A stretch of 64,000 nt of DNA from Scandinavium ludwigii_A. Lineage in GTDB: Bacteria; Pseudomonadota; Gammaproteobacteria; Enterobacterales; Enterobacteriaceae. Both the position numbers and the translations under genes were made by a program. This document shows positions 33,942-44,027 of the stretch, piece after piece; position 1 is the stretch's first letter, and the number at the start of each line of letters is the position of its first letter. The notes beneath the pieces were generated by a model that saw nothing but the letters and a program-made list of their open reading frames with translations, was not told where the DNA came from and did no database searches. The stretch covers positions 2,914,001-2,978,000 of the forward strand of contig CP191518.1 in the NCBI GenBank assembly GCA_050516505.1, written 5' to 3'.

Positions 33942-35578
33942 TCTTTTGCCCTCTTCGGCTGCGGATCCTTTTTATCCTTCGCTTCGAACACCAACGCGTT
34001 GCTCTTATTGTTGAGTGTTTTCAGCACAGGCTGCAGTTCACGAAGCACCTGATCCAGGCGCTGCATATCGCCGACCATTTTGTTGTACGCCGCTGAACCT
34101 GGCTGGAAGCCCTGCATACTGCGGTTCAGCTCACGCAGCGTTTTCTGCATGTCGGCTGGCAGATCCTGCATCGACTGACTACCGGTAATCTTGTTGAGAT
34201 TATCCAGCGTCGCCTGCACGTGCTTCATGGTTTTCTGACTTTCCGCCAGCGAGCTTGTGGCCTGTTCAATCAATGGATTGATTGGCAGATTATTGATTTT
34301 ATCCAGTGCATCCATCAAGCGTTGCTGGATTTGCGCCAGCCCACCGCTCACGGTCGGGATAATTTCAAAGCCACCAAACTCACGGAACTTGCCACGCGGT
34401 TCAGCCTTCGGATAGAAGTCGAGGTCGATATACAGCGCCCCAGTCACCAAATTACCGGATTTGAGCGAGCCACGAAGGCCACGGTCAATCAGTGTATTCA
34501 GATGACTACGAATATCCGGATCGCCACCCAGTTGGTTAACCAGACGTTCAGGTTCAATGCGAATCTGAACAGGAATGCGGTAATCATCACTTAAGCGCTG
34601 ATGCAGGCCCGGAATGAAGAACGGCACTTTGCCTACGGTACCCAGACGGATGCCACGGAATTCCACCGGGGCGCCTGGCTGAAGGCCACGAACCGAATCC
34701 TTAAAGAACATCACGTAGTCGACATGCTGGGTGTACATCGCATCCTGAATGGAACGCTGATCGTCGAAAAGATGATATTCCGTTTTATTCGCCACCGGCT
34801 CGCCCACCGACTGTCCATCTGGCACGTCAAAGCTGACGCCGCCACCGAATAACGTCGACAACGACCCCATTTCTACGCGCATTCCGGCAGAGGTCAAATC
34901 CACCGCGATGCCACTGTCTTTCCAGAAACGGGCATTCGTGGTGACCAGACGGTCATTCGGTGCGCTAATAAATAATTGGTACGAAATTTTTCGCTTATCG
35001 GCATTGAAGGTACTGGTTTCCACCGACCCTACGCGATAACCACGGAACAGCACCGGATCGCCCGGAGAGAGCTGCCCTGCTTTGTTACTTTCCAGCAGCA
35101 CGCGAATACCTTTTGCATCCGGTGGCGCAAGCGGAGGGGAATCGAGCAGTTGGAATTTCTCAGGCTCAGCGCCTTTAGTTCCTGGCTGAAGTTCAATATA
35201 GGCGCCCGATAACAGCGTACCAAGCCCGCTGATCCCCTCGCGTCCAACCTGCGGTTTCACCACCCAGAAGGCCGAATCGCCATGCAGCAGCTTTTCCATT
35301 CCGGTGTTCAGACGCGCCTTGATTTCAACGTGCGTCAGATCGTCCGTCAGGGTTGTGCTTTCCACCACGCCGACATCCACGCTGCGGCTCTTGATGCGGG
35401 TTTTGCCGCCTTCAATCCCTTCAGCGTTGGTGGTCATCAGGGTGACTTCTGGCCCCTGATGGCTGTAATGATAAAAGAGGATCCATGCGCCGATGAGCGC
35501 GGTAACGATGGGAAAGATCCACACGGGCGACCAGTTCTTCACCTTCTGCACTTTCGCCTCTCCACTCTTGTTTTCCAT
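33938..35578 (-). CDS. pqiB: MCE-domain tunnel protein PqiB
   Basis: ATG 35578 gives 546 residues, the E. coli length. One N-terminal membrane helix (about 16-36, WSPVWIFPIVTALIGAWILF) is followed by three MCE domains (first about 40-130, with VDVGVVEST; RGYRVGSVETS in the second; RGIRLGTVGKV in the third) and a long C-terminal coiled coil (about 430-530). The hexamer forms a syringe-like periplasmic channel for lipids. An upstream in-frame extension to 35614 lies inside pqiA and is unnecessary. Confidence 0.95.
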   Translation of the reverse strand: MENKSGEAKVQKVKNWSPVWIFPIVTALIGAWILFYHYSHQGPEVTLMTTNAEGIEGGKTRIKSRSVDVGVVESTTLTDDLTHVEIKARLNTGMEKLLHGDSAFWVVKPQVGREGISGLGTLLSGAYIELQPGTKGAEPEKFQLLDSPPLAPPDAKGIRVLLESNKAGQLSPGDPVLFRGYRVGSVETSTFNADKRKISYQLFISAPNDRLVTTNARFWKDSGIAVDLTSAGMRVEMGSLSTLFGGGVSFDVPDGQSVGEPVANKTEYHLFDDQRSIQDAMYTQHVDYVMFFKDSVRGLQPGAPVEFRGIRLGTVGKVPFFIPGLHQRLSDDYRIPVQIRIEPERLVNQLGGDPDIRSHLNTLIDRGLRGSLKSGNLVTGALYIDLDFYPKAEPRGKFREFGGFEIIPTVSGGLAQIQQRLMDALDKINNLPINPLIEQATSSLAESQKTMKHVQATLDNLNKITGSQSMQDLPADMQKTLRELNRSMQGFQPGSAAYNKMVGDMQRLDQVLRELQPVLKTLNNKSNALVFEAKDKKDPQPKRAKE

Positions 35579-35582
35579 GTTA

Positions 35583-36836
35583 TTACTTTTCCTCATGGCT
35601 TGATTCTGGCTCACGATCCCACAACAAGCGAGGATCGAAGGTCATGGCGGAGAACATGGTCATGACAACCACCAACGCGAACATTACTGCTCCTATCGCC
35701 GGATAGATATTCATTAAGCCTCCCATGCGCACCAGCGCGGATAGCACTGCTATCACAAAAACATCTATCATTGACCAACGGCCAACAAATTCAACCACCT
35801 CATATACAAGGTGCATCCGCTCGCTGTCGCGCCTTCCATTGCCATTGGCGTTCCAGCACAGCCAGGCAATGGCGATCATTTTCAACGTCGGAACCATAAT
35901 ACTGGCGATAAAAATCACCATCGCTACCGGGTACGATCCTTCACTCCACAACAACACCACCCCGGCGATAATGGTCGACGGCAGTTTCTCGCCAAGCAAA
36001 TCCGTGATCATGATTGGCATAATGTTGGCAGGCAGATAGAGAATAATCGAGGTTATCAGCAGCGCCAGTGTCCATTGGAGACTATGCCTGCGACGAACAA
36101 AACCTTTGGTTTCGCAGCGCGAGCACACCGCCTGATCGGCAGGAAGTATGTCGGTGCAGCACGAACAGGAGCGCAGACCCTGACGGATCCCCGCCACGCC
36201 CACTTTCAGCGGTTGTTCGAGTTTAGGCATTGGCTTGATGTCGTCCCACAGCCAGCGACGGTCAACGCACTGGAATGTGCGCAGTTGAAGCAGACAGAAC
36301 ATACACCACGGAATAAAGCTGGTCCCCACACCGATATCGCCGTAAGCCATCAGCTTCACGAAACTGACCAGCACCCCGGCGAGAAAAATCTCGGCCATGC
36401 CCCAGCTTTTTAAGTGGAACAGAATACGGGCCAGGAACACCTGAATTCTCTGGGGCAATGGAACCCGGTTAACCAGCACCAGAATGGTGACCAGGCAAAA
36501 CGCGGGAACCAGTTGGACAAACAGCAGGAAAAAGGTACCCAGGCTGGCGTAGTCTTCAGAGAACAGTACGTGCGGGATTTCCAGCAGCTCGACTTCACTG
36601 CTGATCCCACCGACGCTCATATTGATGAAGGGAAATAAGTTAGCCAGCAACAGCATGAACAACGCCACTAGCGCATAGGCGGTTGGCCGCTGTCGCGGCT
36701 CGTCCCATTCAGTGGTAAGCGTTGTGTGACAACGAGGACACAACGCTTTGTGACGGTGTTCGAGATGCGGTAACGCCACCAGCAAATCACATTGTGGGCA
36801 CAGGATATGCCCTGCAGCATGGTGATCATCGCACAT
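35583..36836 (-). CDS. pqiA: Inner-membrane protein PqiA
   Basis: 417 residues with two related units, each starting with a zinc-ribbon-like CxxC pair (ILCPQCDLL ... LCPRCHTT; SCSCCTDIL ... VCSRCETKG) followed by four membrane helices (motif LPANIMPIM). It is the inner-membrane partner of the PqiB channel. In E. coli pqiAB is induced by paraquat via SoxRS. Four nt separate it from pqiB. Confidence 0.95.
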   Translation of the reverse strand: MCDDHHAAGHILCPQCDLLVALPHLEHRHKALCPRCHTTLTTEWDEPRQRPTAYALVALFMLLLANLFPFINMSVGGISSEVELLEIPHVLFSEDYASLGTFFLLFVQLVPAFCLVTILVLVNRVPLPQRIQVFLARILFHLKSWGMAEIFLAGVLVSFVKLMAYGDIGVGTSFIPWCMFCLLQLRTFQCVDRRWLWDDIKPMPKLEQPLKVGVAGIRQGLRSCSCCTDILPADQAVCSRCETKGFVRRRHSLQWTLALLITSIILYLPANIMPIMITDLLGEKLPSTIIAGVVLLWSEGSYPVAMVIFIASIMVPTLKMIAIAWLCWNANGNGRRDSERMHLVYEVVEFVGRWSMIDVFVIAVLSALVRMGGLMNIYPAIGAVMFALVVVMTMFSAMTFDPRLLWDREPESSHEEK

Positions 36837-36850
36837 GAACGTTCCTCACA

Positions 36851-38755
36851 TTAACCACCGTTTTTTAACGCTTCGAGATATTCCCAGCGTTCAAATGCCT
36901 CTTCCAGCGCCTTCTCGGCCAATTCCATATCCGCCAGCACTTGCTGCGTATAGTCATGCGACTGATTAAAGAAGTCAGGACTCGCAACCTGCGCCTGCAA
37001 ACCTTCGAGGTTTGCCTCAAGCTCTTCAAGACGTTGAGGAAGCTGCTCTAATTCGCGCTGCAGGTTATAGCTTAGTTTGCCAGGTGCTCGTTTGACAGTT
37101 CCTGCTTTCGCTTGTTCTTTAGCATTTTTAATCTCAACAGGCTGCTTACGTGATTGAGACTGCGCCTGCTGCCCGCGTGCATCGTGGTAACCGCCCACGT
37201 ACGCACCGATTTTACCGTTGCCTTCGAAAATCCAGCAGTCGGTGACGGTGTTGTCGACGAACTGACGATCGTGGCTCACCAGCATAACCGTACCCTGATA
37301 ACCGTCGATAAGTTCTTCGAGCAGTTCCAGCGTTTCAACGTCAAGGTCGTTGGTCGGTTCATCGAGGATCAGCAGATTGCTTGGCTTGAGGAACAGACGC
37401 GCCAACAGTAGGCGGTTACGCTCCCCACCTGACAGCGCACGCACTGGCGTCATGGCACGTTTCGGGTGGAACAGGAAGTCCTGCAGATAACCGAGCACAT
37501 GGCGCGGCTTACCGTTGACCATGACTTCCTGCTTACCTTCGGCAAGGTTGTCCATTACCGTTCTGTCCGGATCGAGCTCGGCGCGGTGCTGATCGAAATA
37601 GGCCACTTCCAGCTTGGTGCCACAGTGAACGCGACCGCTGTCAGCCTGCAACTGCCCCAGCATCAGCTTAAGCAGCGTGGTTTTACCGCAGCCGTTCGGG
37701 CCGATCAGCGCAATTTTATCGCCGCGCTGAACCTGAACGGAGAAGTCTTTCACCAGCACTTTACCATCGACCTGGTAATCAACGTTTTCCAGTTCAAATA
37801 CAATTTTGCCTGAGCGGCTGGCTTCTTCGACCTGCATGCGGGCGCTGCCCAACACTTCGCGACGCTCACTGCGCTCACGACGCATGTCTTTCAGAGCGCG
37901 GACGCGACCTTCGTTACGCGTACGACGTGCTTTGATGCCCTGACGGATCCACACCTCTTCCTGCGCCAGTTTGCGGTCGAACTCGGCGTTTTGCAGCTCT
38001 TCCACGCGTAGCATCTCTTCTTTTTCCAGCAGATACTGATCGTAGTTACCCGGATAGGTCACCAGCTTGCCGCGATCGAGATCGACAATGCGGGTGGCCA
38101 TGTTGCGGATAAAGGAACGGTCGTGCGAGATGAAGATAATGGTGCCTTTGAACGTTTTCAGGAACCCTTCCAGCCAATCGATAGTTTCGATGTCCAGGTG
38201 GTTCGTGGGTTCGTCGAGCAGCAACACACGCGGGCCGCTGACCAGCGCGCGGCCCAGCGCCGCTTTACGCAGCCAGCCACCGGACAGCGAGCCCAGGGCC
38301 ATATCGGCTTCGAGACCCAGCTGTTCCAGCACTTCGTTGATGCGGCTTTCGATCTGCCACAGACCGTGATGATCCAGCAGCTCCTGGAGCTTCGCCATCT
38401 CGTTAAGATTTCGGTCGCTCGGGTCGGTCATCACCAGATGGGAGATCTCGTGATAACGTTTAAGATATTCCGCCTGCTCAGAGATACCTTCGGCGATGAA
38501 ATCGTAAACGCTACCTTCCACATTGCGCGGCGGATCCTGTTGCAGACGCGCTACGACAAGATCCTGTTCATAGATGATGCGACCATCATCCAGGCCCTGT
38601 TCGCGGTTGAGGATTTTCATCAGCGTCGATTTACCGGCGCCATTACGCCCAACCAGACAGACGCGTTCGTTATCCTCGATATGCAGTTCGGTATTATCAA
38701 GGAGAGGCGCATCGCTGAACGACAGCCAGGCGCCATGCATACTAATTAAAGACAT
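36851..38755 (-). CDS. uup: ABC-F ATPase Uup
   Basis: 634 residues with two ATP-binding cassettes: Walker A GRNGAGKS (36-43) and GPNGCGKT, signatures LSGGWLRK and LSGGERNR, Walker B LLLDEPTNHLD and LILDEPTNDLD. A linker helix pair and a C-terminal coiled coil (DNA-binding in E. coli) follow. ABC-F proteins act on ribosomes rather than in transport; Uup also limits transposon precise excision. The gene sits 12 nt after rlmL and 14 nt before pqiA. Confidence 0.96.
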   Translation of the reverse strand: MSLISMHGAWLSFSDAPLLDNTELHIEDNERVCLVGRNGAGKSTLMKILNREQGLDDGRIIYEQDLVVARLQQDPPRNVEGSVYDFIAEGISEQAEYLKRYHEISHLVMTDPSDRNLNEMAKLQELLDHHGLWQIESRINEVLEQLGLEADMALGSLSGGWLRKAALGRALVSGPRVLLLDEPTNHLDIETIDWLEGFLKTFKGTIIFISHDRSFIRNMATRIVDLDRGKLVTYPGNYDQYLLEKEEMLRVEELQNAEFDRKLAQEEVWIRQGIKARRTRNEGRVRALKDMRRERSERREVLGSARMQVEEASRSGKIVFELENVDYQVDGKVLVKDFSVQVQRGDKIALIGPNGCGKTTLLKLMLGQLQADSGRVHCGTKLEVAYFDQHRAELDPDRTVMDNLAEGKQEVMVNGKPRHVLGYLQDFLFHPKRAMTPVRALSGGERNRLLLARLFLKPSNLLILDEPTNDLDVETLELLEELIDGYQGTVMLVSHDRQFVDNTVTDCWIFEGNGKIGAYVGGYHDARGQQAQSQSRKQPVEIKNAKEQAKAGTVKRAPGKLSYNLQRELEQLPQRLEELEANLEGLQAQVASPDFFNQSHDYTQQVLADMELAEKALEEAFERWEYLEALKNGG

Positions 38756-38767
38756 TTATTCTTTCCT

Positions 38768-40873
38768 TCAGGCTGCAGTAATCAGCCAGCAGTTATGGAT
38801 CTGACGGTTACGGGCGAAGTCGGCTGAAAGCGTTTTTTGAGTAATTTCTTCTGCTTTCAGGCCCAGTTTTGCCATGCCGTCGGTGTCGAGTTTGAAGCCG
38901 CGTTTGTTGTTGGAGAACATGATCGTGCCACCTTTACGCAGCAGTCGTTTCAGATCAGCCATCAGCTTCAGATGATCGCGCTGGACGTCGAACGTATCTT
39001 CCATGCGCTTAGAGTTTGAGAAGGTCGGCGGATCGATGAAGATCAGGTCGAACTGTTCATCCGCGTCACGCAACCAGCCCAGCACGTCAGCCTGCAGCAG
39101 GCGATGCGGACGTCCGGTCAGGCCATTGAGGCGCAGGTTACGTTCAGCCCATTCCAGATAGGTGCGCGACATATCCACCGTGGTGGTGCTGCGCGCGCCG
39201 CCCAGACCGGCGTGCACGCTGGCGGTGCCGGTATAAGCGAACAGGTTAAGGAAGTCTTTACCTTTGCTCATCTGGCCCAGCATGCGACGAGCGATGCGGT
39301 GGTCGAGGAACAGACCGGTGTCGAGATAATCGGTCAGGTTAACCCACAGGCGCGCATTGTACTCGCTCACCTGCATGAATTCGCCCTTCTCGCTCATCTT
39401 CTCGTATTGATTTTTACCCTTTTGACGCTCACGGGTTTTCAGTACCAGTTTATTTGGCGCAATGCCCAGCACCGAAATGGTGGCAGCAATCACGTCGAAC
39501 AAACGCTGACGCGCTTTGGTTGGGTCCACGGTTTTCGGCGGCGCATATTCCTGCACGACAACCCAGTCGCCGTAGCGGTCGACCGCCACGTTGTATTCCG
39601 GCAGGTCAGCATCGTAAACACGGTAGCATTCAATGCCTTCCTGACGCGCCCATTTGTCGAGCTTTTTGACGTTCTTACGCAGACGGTTGGCGTAATCATC
39701 AGCCAGCATAACCGTCGTGGTTCCGTCGGTTTCGGCCAGATGATAGTTTTTCTGTACGCAGTCCAGCGGGCCGTTTTTGGCTTTGAACTGGCGCTCAGCA
39801 CGCAGCTGCAGACAGCTCAGCAGTTCAGGAGACGCGCTAAACAGTGACAAATTCCAGCCGCCGAACTGGGATTTCATGGTGCGCCCCAGCAGGTTATGCA
39901 GCGCAATCAGCGCCGGTTCGCTGTCCAGACGTTCGCCGTACGGCGGGTTGCTGATGACGGTACCGTATGGCCCTTTCGGCAGCGGATTGCTCAGCTTTGC
40001 CACATCTTTCACTTCAAAGTTAATGATGTCAGCCACACCGGCCCGACGGGCGTTGCTGCGCGCGCGGTCAATCACGCGACCGTCAATATCAGAGCCATAG
40101 AAACGGGATTCATAAGCCTCGAGACCAGCGCGGGCACGGGTTTGGGCTTCGGCTTTCACTTCCTGCCAGATGACTTCATCGTGCTGCGACCAGCCGTTAA
40201 AGCCCCAATAGCCACGATGCAGGCCCGGTGCGCGGTCTGTCGCCAGCATTGCGGCTTCGATAAGCAACGTACCGGAACCACACATTGGGTCGAGCATCGG
40301 CGTACCCGGCTGCCAGCCAGAACGCATCACGATAGCCGCGGCCAGGGTTTCTTTGATAGGTGCCATGCCGGTCGCGTCACGATAGCCACGCAGATGCAGG
40401 CCTTCACCGCTCAGGTCGAGGGAGATATGCGCGACTTCTTTATTCAGCCAGACGTTAACTCGCACGTCCGGATTTTCTTTATCAACGTTCGGACGCGGCA
40501 GATTTTTGCGGGTAAAAGCATCGACGATGGCGTCTTTGACCTTCAGCGCGCCATACTGGCTGTTGCGAATTTCGTCATTCACACCGCTGAAGTGCACCGC
40601 AAAGGTCGAGTCCTGATTGAACATCTCTGTCCAGTTGATGGCCTGAACGCCGAGGTACAGGTCCAGATCGCTGTAAACGTTGCACTCACCGAGCGGCATC
40701 ATGATACGTGACGCCAGGCGGCTCCACATCAGGCTCTGGTACAGCAGTCGCGTGTCACCTTCAAAATGGACACCACCCTGAACCACCGCACAGGCGCTTG
40801 CGCCCAGGTTTTCCAGTTCAGTTTTTAACAGCTCTTCCAGCCCACGGGCCGTACTGGCAAACAGAGAATTCAT
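38768..40873 (-). CDS. rlmL: Bifunctional 23S rRNA methyltransferase RlmKL
   Basis: 701 residues, one shorter than E. coli. An N-terminal THUMP domain (to about 155) precedes the RlmL methyltransferase (PMCGSGTLLIEAA, SNPPYGERL; m2G2445). The RlmK half (about 400-701; FAYTGTASVHAGLGG, IDPPTFSNSKRM) makes m7G2069. It is the first gene of the leftward operon with uup and pqiABC. Confidence 0.96.
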   Translation of the reverse strand: MNSLFASTARGLEELLKTELENLGASACAVVQGGVHFEGDTRLLYQSLMWSRLASRIMMPLGECNVYSDLDLYLGVQAINWTEMFNQDSTFAVHFSGVNDEIRNSQYGALKVKDAIVDAFTRKNLPRPNVDKENPDVRVNVWLNKEVAHISLDLSGEGLHLRGYRDATGMAPIKETLAAAIVMRSGWQPGTPMLDPMCGSGTLLIEAAMLATDRAPGLHRGYWGFNGWSQHDEVIWQEVKAEAQTRARAGLEAYESRFYGSDIDGRVIDRARSNARRAGVADIINFEVKDVAKLSNPLPKGPYGTVISNPPYGERLDSEPALIALHNLLGRTMKSQFGGWNLSLFSASPELLSCLQLRAERQFKAKNGPLDCVQKNYHLAETDGTTTVMLADDYANRLRKNVKKLDKWARQEGIECYRVYDADLPEYNVAVDRYGDWVVVQEYAPPKTVDPTKARQRLFDVIAATISVLGIAPNKLVLKTRERQKGKNQYEKMSEKGEFMQVSEYNARLWVNLTDYLDTGLFLDHRIARRMLGQMSKGKDFLNLFAYTGTASVHAGLGGARSTTTVDMSRTYLEWAERNLRLNGLTGRPHRLLQADVLGWLRDADEQFDLIFIDPPTFSNSKRMEDTFDVQRDHLKLMADLKRLLRKGGTIMFSNNKRGFKLDTDGMAKLGLKAEEITQKTLSADFARNRQIHNCWLITAA

Positions 40874-40966
40874 ATCGTCACTTATTACTCACAGAAAATT
40901 GTTGCGCATTATAGCGAATCTGGGCTTCATATAGGGCGACTTTTTTCAAACGTGAGGGATAACGAA

Positions 40967-42076
40967 ATGGCGACGCTATCACGGCTCTATATTCACCCTG
41001 TAAAATCAATGCGGGGAATCGGTGTCACGCATGCGCTGGCCGACATTAGCGGCATGGCGTTTGACCGTATTTTTATGGTTACCGAGCCAGACGGCACATT
41101 CATTACCGCTCGCCAATATCCCCAAATGGTGCGCTTCACCCCAGTGCCAACCCATGATGGATTACATCTCACCGCGCCGGATGGCAGCTCGGCCATTGTA
41201 CGTTTCGCCGATTTCACCGCAGAAGCTTCGCCAACCGAAGTCTGGGGCAATCATTTTACGGCGCGAATTGCCCCCGCAGATATCAACCAGTGGCTTTCGG
41301 GCTTTTTCAAACGTGACGTCCAGCTGCGTTGGGTCGGACAAGCGCCTTCACGTCGCGTAAAACGTTTTGACGCGGTGCCGCTCTCTTTTGCCGACGGTTT
41401 TCCGTATCTGCTCACCAGCGAAGCCTCACTGCGCGACCTACAAAACCGCTGCTCCGCCAGCGTGCAGATGGAACAGTTTCGCCCTAACCTGGTTGTCACC
41501 GGCACGCAGGCGTGGGAAGAAGATACCTGGAAAGTGGTGCGCATCGGCGACGTGGTCTTTGACGTCGTGAAACCTTGCAGCCGCTGTATTTTCACCACCG
41601 TTAGCCCATCCAAAGGCCAGAAACACCCTTCCGGAGAACCGTTAGCCACGCTGCAAACCTTCCGTACTGCCCAGGACAACGGCGATGTCGATTTCGGTCA
41701 AAACTTGATTGCTCGCAATAGCGGCGTAGTTCGCGTAGGCGACGAGGTTGAAATCCTCTCAACCGGGCCAGGTAAAGTGTACGGGGCGGGTGAAACAGAA
41801 GAAATGCTGGACGTGAATGTCGCGCAGGATGCCGTGGTCGACATTGACTGGCAGGGCGATGTCTTCAAAGGGAACAATCAGCAGGTTTTACTGGAACAGC
41901 TGGAACAACAGGGGATCCGCGTGCCCTACTCTTGCCGGGCAGGAATATGCGGGAGTTGTCGCATAACGCTGGTTGAAGGGGAAGTCAGTCCGATGAAGAA
42001 AAGCGCAGTCTCAGAAGATGGCACCATTCTTTGCTGTAGCTGCATTCCAAAAACCGCACTGCGTCTTTCGCGTTAA
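40967..42076 (+). CDS. ycbX: MOSC/2Fe-2S protein YcbX
   Basis: ATG 40967 gives 369 residues, as in E. coli. An MOSC N-terminal beta-barrel (LSRLYIHPVKSMRGI) and MOSC core (about 95-250) with the conserved Cys in VVKPCSRCIF bind molybdenum cofactor. A C-terminal plant-type 2Fe-2S ferredoxin domain has CRAGICGSCRI and CCSC. It detoxifies N-hydroxylated base analogues such as 6-hydroxylaminopurine. Convergent with zapC, overlapping its stop by 4 nt. Confidence 0.94.
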   Translation: MATLSRLYIHPVKSMRGIGVTHALADISGMAFDRIFMVTEPDGTFITARQYPQMVRFTPVPTHDGLHLTAPDGSSAIVRFADFTAEASPTEVWGNHFTARIAPADINQWLSGFFKRDVQLRWVGQAPSRRVKRFDAVPLSFADGFPYLLTSEASLRDLQNRCSASVQMEQFRPNLVVTGTQAWEEDTWKVVRIGDVVFDVVKPCSRCIFTTVSPSKGQKHPSGEPLATLQTFRTAQDNGDVDFGQNLIARNSGVVRVGDEVEILSTGPGKVYGAGETEEMLDVNVAQDAVVDIDWQGDVFKGNNQQVLLEQLEQQGIRVPYSCRAGICGSCRITLVEGEVSPMKKSAVSEDGTILCCSCIPKTALRLSR

Positions 42077-42615
42077 ACCGCCTGACCGTAGCTCAGCGCA
42101 GCCGACAGCGGCTGTGGCTGAAGGCGGTCATTCATCACTTTAATCGCATCGCCTAGCTGCATAGTGCGACCGGCTAACATCAGCCCCGGCTGTGCCAGCA
42201 GACAAAGAGCGGCGTTATCACCCGGTTCAACCACCAGCAGATTCACCCGCTCACCGCTATCACTCAGCCAGACCGCAGCAGCATCGCCGGTCACTGGCTG
42301 CCAATTTTCACCGTGCGCCACAAAATGCCAGCTTTTTGGCATCTGCGGTTTCAAGAAACGGATGGCGACCAGCGCATTAAGCACAAGCTCTGCGCGATGT
42401 TCTTTGGTTAATTCCAGGTCACGGCATTTGTCTTCAAAGGAGAAATAGAGCGCGGCATCATCAACACAAAAGCCTGTAGGATCAAAGGCATCCGGCGTCA
42501 GCATCCGACGGGCGAAACGTGAACGAAACAACATACCATTGGCTAAATCGAGCATCATACGATCATGCTCTTCATCAAAATACCAACGCCAGTTATCGTC
42601 AGGTTTAATTCGCAT
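42073..42615 (-). CDS. zapC: Z-ring-associated protein ZapC
   Basis: 180 residues, matching E. coli ZapC (YcbW): MRIKPDDNWRWYFDEEHDRM, FRSRFARRMLTPDAF. It is a soluble cytoplasmic protein that binds FtsZ and promotes lateral bundling of protofilaments. The start is the first Met and is conserved. Confidence 0.94.
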   Translation of the reverse strand: MRIKPDDNWRWYFDEEHDRMMLDLANGMLFRSRFARRMLTPDAFDPTGFCVDDAALYFSFEDKCRDLELTKEHRAELVLNALVAIRFLKPQMPKSWHFVAHGENWQPVTGDAAAVWLSDSGERVNLLVVEPGDNAALCLLAQPGLMLAGRTMQLGDAIKVMNDRLQPQPLSAALSYGQAV

Positions 42616-42781
42616 TTCTGTTCCCCGTTCTCATAAGCATCCTTTGCCTCAAAGAATAATCCCGTTTCGTTAATTTGCCTGAATTAAGAAAAGACCATAA
42701 CGTTTAAATTAGCAACATTTGTGGAATATAAAACAACCAGGGCAGGAAATAAAGCCCTGGTTGTAATTTGCACAATGAAGA

Positions 42782-43792
42782 TCAGAGGTGGGTAATGATT
42801 TCTTTAATCAGAGGTGGGCCTTTAAAAATAAACCCGGAATAGATCTGAACAAGCGTTGCTCCCGCAGCCATCTTCTCGCGCGCGGCCATCACCGAATCGA
42901 TACCGCCCACACCGATAATCGGTAACTGCCCTTTTAATTCGGCAGACAGCATTCGAATAATTTCCGTACTTTTTAGCTGTAATGGACGACCGCTTAAACC
43001 GCCGGTTTCATCACAGTATTTCATTCCCTGAACGAGGGAACGATCGAGAGTGGTATTGGTCGCAATAACACCATCGATATTATGGCGAACTAAACTGTCG
43101 GCAACCTGGATCAATTCTTCAGGCGTAAGATCCGGGGCGATCTTAACCGCCACTGGAACATATTTGTGGTGAACAGATTGCAGTTCAGTTTGTTTATTTT
43201 TAATCGCTGACAGCAAATCGTCCAGCGCTTCACCATATTGCAGTGTACGCAGCCCCGGGGTATTCGGTGACGAAATATTGACCGCAATATAACCGGCATA
43301 GGCGTAGACTTTTTCCATACAAATCAGATAGTCATCTTTACCCTGCTCGACTGGCGTGTCTTTATTTTTGCCGATATTAATACCGAGGATCCCGTCAAAA
43401 TGGGATTTTTTAACATTCTCAACCAGGTTATCAACGCCCAGGTTATTAAAGCCCATGCGGTTGATTAGACCTTCGGCATCGACCAGACGGAAGATCCTCG
43501 GTTTGTCATTCCCTGGCTGCGGGCGCGGTGTGACGGTACCGACTTCAATCGAGCCGAAGCCCATCGCGCCGAATGCATCAATGCACTCCCCGTTCTTATC
43601 AAGTCCGGCGGCTAAACCCAGCGGGTTTTTAAACGTCAGCCCCATGCAGGTGACCGGTTTTGACGGCACTTTCTGGCGCACAAGTGCTTCGAATGGCGTG
43701 CCAGTTACACGGCGTAATTGTTGAAACGTGACTTCATGAGCGCGCTCAGGATCGAGCTGAAAAAGGGCTTTACGAACGAAGGGGTAGTACAT
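42782..43792 (-). CDS. pyrD: Dihydroorotate dehydrogenase (quinone) PyrD
   Basis: 336 residues, a class 2 enzyme with an N-terminal helical membrane-association segment (MYYPFVRKALFQLDPERAHE), then the FMN barrel: GLAAGLDKNGECIDA, INISSPNTPGLR-type loop with catalytic Ser, VIATNTTLDRS and IIGVGGIDS. It oxidises dihydroorotate to orotate with quinone. Controlled by PurR and by start-site switching (see leader hairpin). Confidence 0.97.
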   Translation of the reverse strand: MYYPFVRKALFQLDPERAHEVTFQQLRRVTGTPFEALVRQKVPSKPVTCMGLTFKNPLGLAAGLDKNGECIDAFGAMGFGSIEVGTVTPRPQPGNDKPRIFRLVDAEGLINRMGFNNLGVDNLVENVKKSHFDGILGINIGKNKDTPVEQGKDDYLICMEKVYAYAGYIAVNISSPNTPGLRTLQYGEALDDLLSAIKNKQTELQSVHHKYVPVAVKIAPDLTPEELIQVADSLVRHNIDGVIATNTTLDRSLVQGMKYCDETGGLSGRPLQLKSTEIIRMLSAELKGQLPIIGVGGIDSVMAAREKMAAGATLVQIYSGFIFKGPPLIKEIITHL

Positions 43793-43807
43793 GAACTCTC
43801 CTGGATT

Positions 43808-43824
43808 CCCGGTAGCAAACCGGG
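43808..43824 (-). promoter_or_regulatory. pyrD leader hairpin
   Basis: On the minus strand CCCGGT-TTGCT-ACCGGG lies just ahead of the SD CAGGAG (about 43797-43803). In E. coli high CTP favours initiation at a C so that the 5' arm is included, forming this hairpin and blocking ribosome entry; initiation at G under pyrimidine limitation removes it. The sequence is conserved here. Confidence 0.8.
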
Positions 43825-43887
43825 GGCGTATTATGTTCGATCCGCTGGCGAAAGGGAATTGACCTGTCGCAAAAAATGCCGCAATAA

Positions 43888-43903
43888 GCGCAAACGTTTA
43901 CTT
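43888..43903 (-). promoter_or_regulatory. PurR operator of pyrD
   Basis: GCGCAAACGTTTACTT matches the pur-box consensus (core GCAAACGTTTGC with one change), about 95 nt upstream of pyrD. Confidence 0.8.
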
Positions 43904-44027
43904 AATTGCAGTTTTTGGCAATCCAGTGCCAGAAAAATCATTTAGCGAACGCCACTGCCTCTGACACACTCCAGATAAATGTTATCAATGTTAGATAAAA
44001 GCAAACATTTAGTTATAAGGAGAGGTT

